This document shows positions 26,319-36,458 of a stretch of 64,000 bases of DNA, in pieces (within the stretch, counting starts at the first letter, position 1; each line of letters opens with the position of its first letter). The DNA is from Flavobacterium fryxellicola. GTDB taxonomy: Bacteria > Bacteroidota > Bacteroidia > Flavobacteriales > Flavobacteriaceae. The notes beneath the pieces were generated by a model. It did not search any database and was not told the DNA's origin. It saw only the letters and a list, made by a program, of their open reading frames with translations. The stretch spans positions 248,001 through 312,000 of the forward strand of contig NZ_FRDK01000003.1 of NCBI RefSeq assembly GCF_900143245.1, read 5' to 3'. Position numbers and translations under genes: made by a program.

Positions 26319-27149
26319 ATGAAAATCATCAAGCATTCTGGGGATATTGTCGAATTTAGTTCGGAGAAACTTAAAAAATCACTACTGAAATCAGGGGCAA
26401 ATACCGGTACAGTAGATGAGATTTTGGAAACCATAAAAAAGCAAATGTATGAGGGCATCTCTACAAAGCAAATCTATAAAATGGCTTTTTCATTATTAAA
26501 AAAAACAGCTAATGCTCATGCGGCTCGTTACAATCTAAGAGAAGCCATTCGCTTGTTGGGTCCAGCAGGTTTTTTCTTTGAAAGATACGTTGCGCGACTT
26601 TTTGCCTCTGAACATTATACGACCATTATTAATTTAACATTGCTTGGGAAGTGTGTATCTCATGAAATTGATGTTTTAGTGAAAAAAAATGAAGTGATAG
26701 CAATGGTGGAATGCAAGTATCATGCGGGTAGGGAAGCAGCGTCTGATGTCAAAGTTCCCTTGTATATCTTGTCTCGTTTTAATGATTTGAAAGATAAAAA
26801 ACATCCCATTTTTAATGTAAAAGATATTGTTTCCAGTTGTTGGATTGTCACTAATAATCGGTTCACTTCTGATGCGATCAAATTTGCAAAATGTTCTGGT
26901 TTGAAACTGTTAAGTTGGAATTATCCAGAGGATAATAATTTGAAAACCAAGAATGATACAAATGCGCTGTATCCTGTAACCTGTTTAACCACTTTGTCTC
27001 TTTCGGAGAAGGATAAATTATTAATTCTGGACGTAATTTTAGTAAAAGAGATTATAAATAATTCCGATTGTTTGAATAGAATAGGGTTAAGCCCAAATCG
27101 AATAAAGAATGTGTTAAAAGAAGCATCAGAGTTATGCAGGTATATTTGA
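26319..27149 (+). CDS. ATP-cone domain fused to a PD-(D/E)XK (Mrr-like) nuclease domain
   Basis: The 276-residue protein begins with an ATP-cone (MKIIKHSGDIVEFSSEKLKK, residues 1-~85), the nucleotide-sensing module of ribonucleotide reductases and NrdR. Residues ~86-200 look like a restriction-endonuclease-like fold: FERYVARLF, HEIDVL (Glu116, Asp118) and VECKYH (Glu131, Lys133), the D...ExK core. The C-terminal ~70 residues are helical and end in RIGLSPNRIKNVLKEA. A nucleotide-gated nuclease is the simplest reading, but this is inference. It lies 43 bases upstream of a beta-CASP gene in the same direction, so a two-gene operon is likely. Confidence 0.85.
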   Translation: MKIIKHSGDIVEFSSEKLKKSLLKSGANTGTVDEILETIKKQMYEGISTKQIYKMAFSLLKKTANAHAARYNLREAIRLLGPAGFFFERYVARLFASEHYTTIINLTLLGKCVSHEIDVLVKKNEVIAMVECKYHAGREAASDVKVPLYILSRFNDLKDKKHPIFNVKDIVSSCWIVTNNRFTSDAIKFAKCSGLKLLSWNYPEDNNLKTKNDTNALYPVTCLTTLSLSEKDKLLILDVILVKEIINNSDCLNRIGLSPNRIKNVLKEASELCRYI

Positions 27150-27192
27150 AAAGAAAAGTTGGCAAGCTAGTTTAATCTTAAAATCTAAATAA

Positions 27193-28548
27193 ATGAAAGT
27201 TAAATTTATAGGTGGCGTGGGAACTGTAACTGGTTCCAAAACATTGATTGAAAGTAATGGGATTCGGATTTTGATTGATTGTGGATTGTTCCAAGGGATA
27301 AAACCTTTGCGTGAACTCAATTGGGATCCTTTGCCTGTTCTGCCTTCTACAATAGATTTTGTCTTGTTGACTCATGGTCATTTAGATCATTGTGGATGGT
27401 TGCCTAGGCTAGTCAATCAGGGTTTTAAAGGAAAAATATATTGCACAAGTCCCACCAAAGATATCACGAAACTAATCCTTTTAGATAGTGCCAAAATTCA
27501 GGAGGAAGAAGCCAATAAAGCCAATGAAGGCAAGTATTCTAAACATGAAGTTGCCGAGCCGCTCTATACGATTGAACAAGTAGAAAAAGTTTTTCCGTTG
27601 TTTAGAGTGATCAAAATTCAGGAGCCTATCGCTTTAGATGCTGAAATTGAAGCTATTTATACGAATGCGGGACATATTTTAGGTGCTTGCAGCATTGCGT
27701 TAACATTAGAAAATAAGACCTTAGTTTTTTCAGGAGATATCGGTCGGGACGATGATGTACTGATGTATCCGCCTACTAAACCTAAAAAAGCCGATTATGT
27801 TTTTCTCGAAAGTACCTACGGTAACCGACTGCACCCGCATTCAGATACTAAATTGGAACTGGAAACCTATATTAACAATACAATAGAGAAAGGCGGTACC
27901 GTCATTATTCCAAGTTTTGCTGTAGAGCGTGCTCAAACAATCATGTACTTGTTGTGGCAGCTTAGGGAGGAAGATAGAATTCCTAATGTTCCTTATATCA
28001 TCGATACACCAATGGGAATTAATGCCCTAAATATCTTTTCAGATAATCCAAAATGGCATAAATTATCGGTTGAGGAATGTGCCCAAATGAGTAAAATGTT
28101 TTCATTAGTTTCTGATTATCAAGAAACAATGGAATTAATACTCAATGAGCGACCTAAGGTGGTCATTGCTGCTAGCGGAATGGTTACCGGTGGAAGAGTT
28201 TTGAGTTATTTAGAACATTATATTGTTTTGCCGCAAACCACCGTGATACTGGTAGGTTACCAAGCCGAAGGAACACGTGGAAGGAAATTACTCGAAGGAG
28301 CTGAAGAAATTAAAATTCATGGGCACTATTATCCCGTAAAAGCAAATATTTTAGAAATAGGCGGTTTGTCCGCACATGGAGATCAAAAGGATTTGCTAAA
28401 TTGGTTGTCAGAATTGGAGAATAAACCAACAAGAGTTTTCTTAGTTCATGGTGAAAATGAGCCATTAGATGAACTCCGGATAAAAGTGTATGAAAAATAT
28501 GGATTTGATTGTAAAATTCCATTAATGGGGCAAGAATTTGAATTATAA
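27193..28548 (+). CDS. MBL-fold beta-CASP metallo-hydrolase (RNA-processing type)
   Basis: The 451-residue protein has the metallo-beta-lactamase motif HGHLDH (residues 61-66), the NAGHILGAC and FSGDIGRDD metal motifs, a beta-CASP insert (IIPSFAVERAQTIMYLL, TPMGINALNIF) and the C-terminal GGLSAHGDQKDLL. These are the features of the CPSF73/YSH1-like bacterial nucleases, which cut RNA with two zinc ions. No KH or long C-terminal domain of RNase J type is present. It pairs with the ATP-cone nuclease gene upstream. Confidence 0.95.
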   Translation: MKVKFIGGVGTVTGSKTLIESNGIRILIDCGLFQGIKPLRELNWDPLPVLPSTIDFVLLTHGHLDHCGWLPRLVNQGFKGKIYCTSPTKDITKLILLDSAKIQEEEANKANEGKYSKHEVAEPLYTIEQVEKVFPLFRVIKIQEPIALDAEIEAIYTNAGHILGACSIALTLENKTLVFSGDIGRDDDVLMYPPTKPKKADYVFLESTYGNRLHPHSDTKLELETYINNTIEKGGTVIIPSFAVERAQTIMYLLWQLREEDRIPNVPYIIDTPMGINALNIFSDNPKWHKLSVEECAQMSKMFSLVSDYQETMELILNERPKVVIAASGMVTGGRVLSYLEHYIVLPQTTVILVGYQAEGTRGRKLLEGAEEIKIHGHYYPVKANILEIGGLSAHGDQKDLLNWLSELENKPTRVFLVHGENEPLDELRIKVYEKYGFDCKIPLMGQEFEL

Positions 28549-28560
28549 GTTTTCACGAAT

Positions 28561-28594
28561 TTGATTTTTTGAGGTGATAAAATCACTAATTTTG
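28561..28594 (+). promoter_or_regulatory. Promoter of the metal-handling operon (possibly leaderless)
   Basis: TTG (28561-28563), 23 bases, TAATTTTG (28587-28594). The GTG start codon at 28599 is only 5 bases after the -7 box, so transcription would begin at or next to the start codon. Confidence 0.55.
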
Positions 28595-28598
28595 CAGC

Positions 28599-29000
28599 GT
28601 GAAACAGAATAAAAATAGATGTATTCTTTTGGCTTTTTTCGTATTGGTTTCCAATATGGGATTCGCATTTAATGTCCGTTATTGCGGTAATGTTATTACT
28701 TCGGTCACTCTAAAAACACCTGTTCAGGATCAAAGTTTAGAAAAAGATTGTTGTGGCGTTATTGAAAAGAAATCACATTGTTGCAACGACAAAGAAATTA
28801 AATTTCTGAAAAAGACCGATCATTTAATTCAAAAAAATGTTCCTTTTCAAACGGATTTTGTATTTCAAATTAATGAATGGAATGCTTTGGAGGTCTTATT
28901 TGTTTCAAATTTTAGAAACGGACAATTTGCTTCATATTACTGCGATGCAAATGCGCCTCCTTTTTTTAAATTATACCACCAATATATTTTCTACGCGTAG
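28599..29000 (+). CDS. HYC_CC_PP family secreted cysteine-rich protein
   Basis: The 133-residue protein has a signal peptide (CILLAFFVLVSNMGFAF) and the sparse cysteine pattern that defines this Bacteroidota family: RYCG, KDCCGV and SHCCND, then NAPPFFKLYHQY near the end. Cysteine pairs suggest metal (Cu?) binding; that is inferred. The start is a GTG, close to the promoter -7 box. It is the first gene of an apparent three-gene operon with a TonB receptor and an HMA protein. Confidence 0.82.
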   Translation: MKQNKNRCILLAFFVLVSNMGFAFNVRYCGNVITSVTLKTPVQDQSLEKDCCGVIEKKSHCCNDKEIKFLKKTDHLIQKNVPFQTDFVFQINEWNALEVLFVSNFRNGQFASYYCDANAPPFFKLYHQYIFYA

Positions 29001-29074
29001 TTTTAATGTTCTTCTAAAAGTTTAAATCACATTTTTTGTGGTATAATATTTTTCTACAACATTAATAATCTAGC

Positions 29075-31087
29075 ATGAAAAAACAAATTACAATTCTTTT
29101 ATTGTTTTTGTTCTGTACTTCTAATTCGTTTTCGCAAGATACTTTGCAGGAGATAAAAGTACAGAATGACCGTAAAAGCTTAAAAAAATCATATCGCCTG
29201 ACGGCTAACACTACAGTACTAACAAGCAAAGAATTACTCAAAGCTGCTTGTTGTAATCTTGCAGAAAGTTTCGAGACCAATCCTTCAATCGATGTCAATT
29301 TTTCCGATGCTTTGACGGGCACGAAACAAATAAAAATGTTAGGATTAACAAGTCCTTATTTGATGATAACCGAGGAGAATATTCCTTCGGTCCGCGGCGC
29401 TTCTCAAGCTTACGGATTGTCATTTACGCCAGGAACTTGGGTTGAAAGTATACAAATTACTAAAGGTGCCGGAAGTGTAGTCAATGGGTTCGAAAGCATT
29501 TCAGGACAAATTAATACCGAATTGATAAAGCCAATCAGTGACATTCCATTTTTTTTGAATGTATACGGTTCGACTGATTCCCGGTTTGAATTAAATACGC
29601 ATTTCAACACCAAAATTTCGGATAAGTGGAGCAGTAGTTTGTTTCTTCACGGAAACACGAGAGTTTCAAAAAACGATATGAATGACGATGGTTTTCTGGA
29701 TAATCCATTAGCAAAGCAAATCAATATTTTAAATCGTTGGCAATATACCAATGCCGAAAAAGGTTGGGTGAGTTTCATTAACTTCCGATATATGGATGAT
29801 CGAAAACAAACTGGAGAATTAAATTTTGACCCAGACAGAGATAAGGGAACAACTAATTATTGGGGTTCTGAAATCAATACACAGCGTTTTGATGTTTCCA
29901 CTAAATTAGGATATGTTTTTCCCGACATGCCGTATCAGAGCATTGGTTTTCAAAATGCGTTCAACAGTCACGATCAAAACTCCTATTTTGGATTGAATCA
30001 ATACGATATCAAACAAAAGAGTTATTATTCAAATCTGATTTTCAATTCGATTATCAACAATACTAAACATAAATTTTCAACAGGATTGAACTTTACCTAT
30101 GATCAATATGGAGAGTTTGTCAATGTGAATGATTACAGCAGGATTGACAACTCAGTGGGCGCTTTTTTCGAATATACCTATGACAATACGGATAACTTCA
30201 GCGTAGTCCTGGGCGGTAGAATAGACAATCACAATCGTTTGGGGACTTTTGCTACCCCAAGGTTGCATGTGCGATACAATCCTTGGGAAAAAGGAGTTTT
30301 GCGATTTTCTGCAGGAAGAGGGAAACGGAGTGCAAATGTTTTTGCCGAAAATCAACAGCTTTTGGCAAGTGCAAGAACGTTTGATTTTTTAGATACCAAT
30401 GGAAAAATATACGGATTGAATCCTGAAATTGCTTGGAATTACGGGCTAAGTTTTATGCAGGGTTTTTTGCTTTTTGGTAAAAGCGCCGATGTAGGTTTTG
30501 ATTTCTACAGAACCGATTTTCAAAATCAAGCGGTTGTTGATGTTTTACAAAGTCCGCAACAAGTTTTGTTTTATAACGTAAAAGGGAAATCGTTTGCAAA
30601 TAGTTTGCAAGTAGAGTTCAACTACGAACTGAAAAAGCATTTTAATTTGAGAACAGCCTACAAATTCTATGATATTCAAACGGATTATTTATCAGGAACT
30701 TATCAAAGACCATTGCAGGCAAAACATCGGTTTTTTGGGAATTTAGGATATGAAACTCATATTTTAGATAAGGGAAAACAATGGAAGTTTGATTATACTT
30801 TCAATTGGCTCGGAAAGCAACAATTGCCTAATACTTCAACTAATCCTCAAGAAGACAGGCTGCCTGAATTTTCGCCGTCATTTTCTGTAATGAATGTGCA
30901 AGTTACCAGAACTTTTTCCGCTACTTTTGAAATCTACATCGGTGGAGAAAATATTGGAAATTACAAACAAGATAATGTTATTCTGGGTAATGAAAATCCA
31001 TTTGGACCTACTTTTGATGCGTCAATAGTCTATGGTCCGATTTTTGGACAAATGTATTATGCGGGTTTACGTTTTAAAATTAAATAG
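29075..31087 (+). CDS. TonB-dependent outer-membrane receptor
   Basis: The 670-residue protein has a signal peptide (ILLLFLFCTSNSFSQ), a short TonB box region, a plug domain (LAESFETNPSIDVNFSDA, LMITEENIPSVRG, ITKGAGSVVNGFESISGQIN) and a 22-strand barrel with many aromatic strand ends, finishing LRFKIK. It lacks the N-terminal carboxypeptidase-like domain and is not SusC-like. A CC pair in the plug (KAACCNLAESF) is notable. Between a cysteine-rich secreted protein and an HMA protein it probably imports a metal or metal complex, possibly copper; this is inference from neighbours. Confidence 0.94.
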   Translation: MKKQITILLLFLFCTSNSFSQDTLQEIKVQNDRKSLKKSYRLTANTTVLTSKELLKAACCNLAESFETNPSIDVNFSDALTGTKQIKMLGLTSPYLMITEENIPSVRGASQAYGLSFTPGTWVESIQITKGAGSVVNGFESISGQINTELIKPISDIPFFLNVYGSTDSRFELNTHFNTKISDKWSSSLFLHGNTRVSKNDMNDDGFLDNPLAKQINILNRWQYTNAEKGWVSFINFRYMDDRKQTGELNFDPDRDKGTTNYWGSEINTQRFDVSTKLGYVFPDMPYQSIGFQNAFNSHDQNSYFGLNQYDIKQKSYYSNLIFNSIINNTKHKFSTGLNFTYDQYGEFVNVNDYSRIDNSVGAFFEYTYDNTDNFSVVLGGRIDNHNRLGTFATPRLHVRYNPWEKGVLRFSAGRGKRSANVFAENQQLLASARTFDFLDTNGKIYGLNPEIAWNYGLSFMQGFLLFGKSADVGFDFYRTDFQNQAVVDVLQSPQQVLFYNVKGKSFANSLQVEFNYELKKHFNLRTAYKFYDIQTDYLSGTYQRPLQAKHRFFGNLGYETHILDKGKQWKFDYTFNWLGKQQLPNTSTNPQEDRLPEFSPSFSVMNVQVTRTFSATFEIYIGGENIGNYKQDNVILGNENPFGPTFDASIVYGPIFGQMYYAGLRFKIK

Positions 31088-31102
31088 TCTTAAATAATTT
31101 AA

Positions 31103-31447
31103 ATGATGAAAAATATAATAGTAGTAATGTTGTTGTCATTCGTTGGTTTTACAGCTCAGGCTCAGAATATGAAAAATAAAAATGCTAAGGTTGAATTTCA
31201 TGTTAGCGGCAATTGTGAAATGTGTAAAAAGAGAATTGAAAAAGCGGCATTGAGTGTTCCCGGGGTAAAATCCGCCGATTGGCATATGGACTGTGGCACT
31301 TTATATTTGATTGTAAATGAGCAAAAAACCGATGGATCAACCATACAAAAATCAATTGCAAAAGCAGGTCACGATACTGATGAAATCAAGGCACTAAAGG
31401 AAGATTATGATAAGTTACATACTTGTTGTCAATATGAACGAAAATAA
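31103..31447 (+). CDS. Periplasmic HMA-domain metal-binding protein
   Basis: The 114-residue protein has a signal peptide (IIVVMLLSFVGFTAQA-Q) and one heavy-metal-associated domain with metal loop GNCEMCKKRI (Cys38, Cys41), here the standard CxxC spacing. A second cysteine cluster HTCCQY is at the C-terminus, and WHMDCGT is in the fold. It lies 15 bases downstream of the receptor gene and is followed by a terminator, so it closes the operon. It is likely to take the metal from the receptor or buffer it in the periplasm. Confidence 0.92.
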   Translation: MMKNIIVVMLLSFVGFTAQAQNMKNKNAKVEFHVSGNCEMCKKRIEKAALSVPGVKSADWHMDCGTLYLIVNEQKTDGSTIQKSIAKAGHDTDEIKALKEDYDKLHTCCQYERK

Positions 31448-31455
31448 TAGTACAG

Positions 31456-31485
31456 AAAACCAAAGGTAAAGCTTTGGTTTTTTTA
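31456..31485 (+). terminator. Terminator of the metal-handling operon
   Basis: AAAACCAAAG pairs with CTTTGGTTTT and is followed by TTTT, 8 bases after the stop codon. Confidence 0.9.
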
Positions 31486-31717
31486 ATGTCGGACTTGAAT
31501 GTTTTTTACAGTTATGTTATGGTCGGAAACTAAAAAAAGCTGTTTTATTATGATTGAAATCGCGATTGTTGCAACCGGTATTTAGTTAGTCTTTATGTAA
31601 AGTGAATTCAGGTCATTTAAATAGTTAATTAAACTTTAAAATAGTATCATAAATTGTGGTTAAGATATATTATCCGTACTTTCACACACGAATAATTTTA
31701 GCATAAAACACCGTAGA

Positions 31718-32398
31718 ATGAACGATTTTGATTGGAAGAATTTAATTGACCCACTTTTTTATATTCATTTTGATGTTAATGGAATTAAATTGGGTATTTA
31801 TATAGTTTTATTTATTGTATTTGCTGAAACAGGTCTTTTTGCGGGTTTCTTTTTACCAGGAGATAGTTTGTTGTTTTTAGCAGGAATTTATAGTCGGGAA
31901 TTAATAGAAAACATTTTATTTATTAATAATGACTTTCTTAATGTTGTCCTTTTATCAACATTGGTAGCGTTATCTGGTATTTTAGGAAACATTGTTGGGT
32001 ATTGGTTCGGTTCAAAAAGTGGGTACTATTTGTACAATAAAGAGGATAGTTTTTGGTTCAAGAGAAAGTACTTGGTGCAATCCAAAGATTTTTTCGAAAA
32101 ATACGGAGGGAAAGCAATAATTTTTGCTCGGTTTCTTCCCATATTTAGAACCTTCGCACCTATAGTTGCAGGAATTGTTTCAATGGACAAGAAAAAGTTT
32201 ATGTTTTATAATATTTTAAGTTCATTTATATGGTCCTTCACGTTAATTTTTGCAGGACATTATTTATATGGCTTCTTACTCAATAATTATCAGATTGATT
32301 TGAAAGAGCACATCGAGTTAATTGTATTAGCTTTAGTAGGGATTACTGTTTTACCAGTCATTTATAAATTTAGCAAAAAATCTAAAGTTCAGGAATAA
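31718..32398 (+). CDS. DedA family inner-membrane protein
   Basis: The 226-residue protein has five or six hydrophobic segments and both DedA signatures: FAETGLFAGFFLPGDSLLFLAG and FARFLPIFRTFAPIVAG. DedA (VTT/SNARE-associated) proteins act in lipid carrier or phospholipid flipping across the inner membrane. It is a single gene, convergent with groL and separated from it by a shared terminator. Confidence 0.95.
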   Translation: MNDFDWKNLIDPLFYIHFDVNGIKLGIYIVLFIVFAETGLFAGFFLPGDSLLFLAGIYSRELIENILFINNDFLNVVLLSTLVALSGILGNIVGYWFGSKSGYYLYNKEDSFWFKRKYLVQSKDFFEKYGGKAIIFARFLPIFRTFAPIVAGIVSMDKKKFMFYNILSSFIWSFTLIFAGHYLYGFLLNNYQIDLKEHIELIVLALVGITVLPVIYKFSKKSKVQE

Positions 32399-32412
32399 AC
32401 AAAATAGTGAAA

Positions 32413-32453
32413 CAAAAAAAAACCGTCCTGATTTTTATCAGCACGGTTTTTTA
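32413..32453. terminator. Bidirectional terminator between dedA and groL
   Basis: AAAAAACCGT and ACGGTTTTTT, with an inner CTGAT/ATCAG, form a stem with A- and T-runs on both sides, serving both convergent transcripts. Confidence 0.85.
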
Positions 32454-32470
32454 AGTTAAAGGAAGTGATA

Positions 32471-34111
<1,641 letters not shown>

Positions 34112-34180
34112 TTAATGTTTAAAGTTGTTTTTGTTCAACGTTTAGGATTTTATCTTAAAACCCGAAACTTGAAACAAAAT

Positions 34181-34456
34181 TTAAATAATTGCAAGAATAT
34201 CATCTTCACGCATGATCAAATAATCTTTTCCTTCTAGTTTTAATTCAGTTCCAGCATACTTTCCATAAAGTACAGAATCTCCAATTTTCACTGTCATCGT
34301 GTGTTCTTTTGTACCATTTCCAACTGCAACAACAGTTCCTTTTTGTGGTTTTTCTTTGGCTGTATCTGGAATAAAAATCCCTGACGCAGTTTTTGTTTCA
34401 GCTGCGACTGGTTCGATAAGAACTCTGTCTGAAAGTGGTTTGATGTTTAAAGCCAT
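34181..34456 (-). CDS. groS: 10 kDa co-chaperonin GroES
   Basis: The 91-residue protein is a complete Gro[18 protein letters not shown] at the start, the mobile loop [18 protein letters not shown] and [13 protein letters not shown]. It caps GroEL. It is the first gene of groS-groL, and a terminator separates it from the upstream secG. Confidence 0.99.
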   Translation of the reverse strand: MALNIKPLSDRVLIEPVAAETKTASGIFIPDTAKEKPQKGTVVAVGNGTKEHTMTVKIGDSVLYGKYAGTELKLEGKDYLIMREDDILAII

Positions 34457-34543
34457 GATTTTATGTTTTAGTATTATTTAATATATTAAAGGAATAAGAT
34501 TTCAGAAATTATGCCAGCCTATGATAACTGACACATTTTCTTA

Positions 34544-34580
34544 TAAAAAATGCCAGCTTTGACAAGCTGGCATTTTTAAA
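34544..34580 (-). terminator. Terminator of the lptE-TPR-secG block
   Basis: AAAAATGCCAGCTT pairs perfectly with AAGCTGGCATTTTT around TGAC. A partial copy of the left arm (ATGCCAGCC) occurs at 34511. Confidence 0.9.
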
Positions 34581-34595
34581 ATAGGAAACGTATTT

Positions 34596-34925
34596 TTATT
34601 TTGCTGGATTTGTTGCAGCAGGTGTATTTTGAACTGGAGCTACTGGTGCAGTCGTAGTTGTATTGTCTATGATTTTAGAATCAGTATCACTCAACGTTCC
34701 AGTAAAGCTTAAGCTTGAAAAAAGGATAAGTACAATTAGTATAGTTGCTAATGTCCAAGTGCTTTTGTCTAAAAAGTCTGTTGTTTTTTGTACGCCACCT
34801 AACATCTGAGAACCACCTATTGTAGAAGATAACCCACCACCTTTAGGGTTTTGAACCATGATAACTACGATTAATAGAAAACAAACGATAGTTATTAAAA
34901 CTAAAAAAATTGAAAATGTACTCAT
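34596..34925 (-). CDS. secG: Preprotein translocase subunit SecG
   Basis: The 109-residue protein has two membrane helices (SIFLVLITIVCFLLIVVIM and TWTLATILIVLILFSSLSF) separated by the conserved cytoplasmic loop QNPKGGGLSSTIGGSQMLGG. The tail is rich in Thr, Pro and Ala. SecG supports SecYEG-mediated export. It is 3 bases downstream of the TPR gene, and the two are surely cotranscribed. Confidence 0.97.
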   Translation of the reverse strand: MSTFSIFLVLITIVCFLLIVVIMVQNPKGGGLSSTIGGSQMLGGVQKTTDFLDKSTWTLATILIVLILFSSLSFTGTLSDTDSKIIDNTTTTAPVAPVQNTPAATNPAK

Positions 34926-34928
34926 TGT

Positions 34929-35780
34929 TTAATTATTATTATGTTGTAAAATCTTAATATCCGTTATGCGGTCCGCAAAGAAACTACTTTTTTCTGGATA
35001 TTTCAAAATTAATATTTCATATGCTTGAATCGCTTTTTGATATTTTTTTTGTTCCAAGTAAACTCGCGCTAAAGTCTCTGTCATCAAATAAGAATTGTCA
35101 GCCGCATTTAGATCAAAAGCAACAGTTGAAGGAACGCCATGTTTTACAGGTGAAATCTTCGGACTCGTTTCAATAAACTTATCAATTAATTCTATTTTTT
35201 TTCTTTTGTCAGCATCTATTGCAGGATTGGATTGACTAGACGTAGACAGTTTCTCCCTTTCGATAGGGTCGGTTCGGGACAGTTGTAGCCATTCTTGAAA
35301 GGAATGTTGTTCCTTTTTCGAAAAGTCTAACGGTTTTCCAATAGCGAGTTTTTCTTCAACTGATTTTGAATAAACTTCAGTTTCAACTGGTGCCGCTTCC
35401 TTAATTGAAGTCAGAATGGAGTGTTCTAATGTATTTATTTTAAGTTCTGATTTTCCTTCCGGAATAAGAATTTCACTGTCTACCACTTGGATTGCAAGAA
35501 TTTCTAGTGCTTTTCTATCGTATAAACTTTTGTGAATAGAAGTAAACGTATCCGAAGTGATGAAATCAAATAAAATGGATCTGTCCGTAGTATGTGCTGC
35601 TGTTATTTTTAAAGCCGTATTGTATCTATAACTGTCTTGATTGTACAATCCTTTTAATTGAATCGCCCTAGCACTTTGAAAATAAGGAAATTCATTTAAT
35701 ACTATTTCTAAAGCTTCCGTTTGCTTTTCGTGGATTGCATCGGGTTTGTTAATCAAATAGGTATAATCGGTTACATTCAT
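34929..35780 (-). CDS. TPR-containing conserved hypothetical protein
   Basis: The 283-residue protein is cytoplasmic. The N-terminal part (LNEFPYFQSARAIQLKGLYN, HTTDRSILFDFI) is a helical flavobacterial domain; one clear tetratricopeptide unit is at the end (ETLARVYLEQKKYQKAIQAY, ILKYPEKSSFFADRI). The role is unknown. The constant place between lptE and secG hints at a task in envelope assembly, but that is inference from context. Confidence 0.85.
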   Translation of the reverse strand: MNVTDYTYLINKPDAIHEKQTEALEIVLNEFPYFQSARAIQLKGLYNQDSYRYNTALKITAAHTTDRSILFDFITSDTFTSIHKSLYDRKALEILAIQVVDSEILIPEGKSELKINTLEHSILTSIKEAAPVETEVYSKSVEEKLAIGKPLDFSKKEQHSFQEWLQLSRTDPIEREKLSTSSQSNPAIDADKRKKIELIDKFIETSPKISPVKHGVPSTVAFDLNAADNSYLMTETLARVYLEQKKYQKAIQAYEILILKYPEKSSFFADRITDIKILQHNNN

Positions 35781-35857
35781 TGTTTTGTATTTAAGTGCCG
35801 TATGGTTTAACTGTCTAATTGAGTAAAAAAAAGACGTTTAAATAAGCAAACTTTAAT

Positions 35858-36361
35858 TTACCATTTAGCTAATGATTCATTAAAAATATCTTGTGTTATT
35901 CGTTCAAAAATTTCTTTTAAAGCTGCGTTTAGTGTAGCTCCCGTTAATTGTTGCTCTGCCGGATAATCAAAGAAAAAGGTAAATGGTTTTTCAAAATCAT
36001 CGGTTTCTTTTTTCTTATTGGTGAAACGTACATTTATCCGAATCGTTAATCGATTTTGAGCGGCCCTTTGATCTGCCGTTGCCGTCATAGGACTAACTCT
36101 GTAATCTATGATTTCTCCCTCATAAGTTAAATCAGCACCGTTTTTGACTAAATTTAAATTAGTTTGGTTCTGGATCAAATCTTGTAATTCTAATGTGAAT
36201 GTTCGATCAATTCCAGGTTCAATTAATTCAGCATTATTTTGAAAAAATCCAACTTGAAACGTCTCTGCGTCAATTTTTCCAGTTCCGGTAAAGTTATAAA
36301 CCGAGCAACTAGTGATGCTCAATATAATTATTGAAAGAATAATTAGTTTTATATGTTTCAT
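35858..36361 (-). CDS. lptE: LptE-family LPS assembly lipoprotein
   Basis: The 167-residue protein has a lipobox (SITSC, Cys19) followed by SVYNFTGTGKI, a typical LptE start, and later INVRFTNKK and the C-terminal EIFERITQDIFNESLAKW. LptE is the lipoprotein plug of the LptD outer-membrane translocon for lipopolysaccharide. It lies in the miaB-activator-lptE-TPR-secG order. The family call is by overall pattern, since LptE sequences are weakly conserved. Confidence 0.88.
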   Translation of the reverse strand: MKHIKLIILSIIILSITSCSVYNFTGTGKIDAETFQVGFFQNNAELIEPGIDRTFTLELQDLIQNQTNLNLVKNGADLTYEGEIIDYRVSPMTATADQRAAQNRLTIRINVRFTNKKKETDDFEKPFTFFFDYPAEQQLTGATLNAALKEIFERITQDIFNESLAKW

Positions 36362-36458
36362 TTTCTAATTTAAAAATTGCTTGGTAAGTTCTAAAGGTCA
36401 GGTCAAATATATTCATTTTCAATCAAACCATGTCCCACTTCGTATCTTTGTAAAGAAG

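Noticed and set aside
25302..31447. Phage-defence island
   Set aside because: The nuclease-like gene suggests it, but the neighbours are house-type or metal genes, and no toxin, methylase, helicase or integrase is present.
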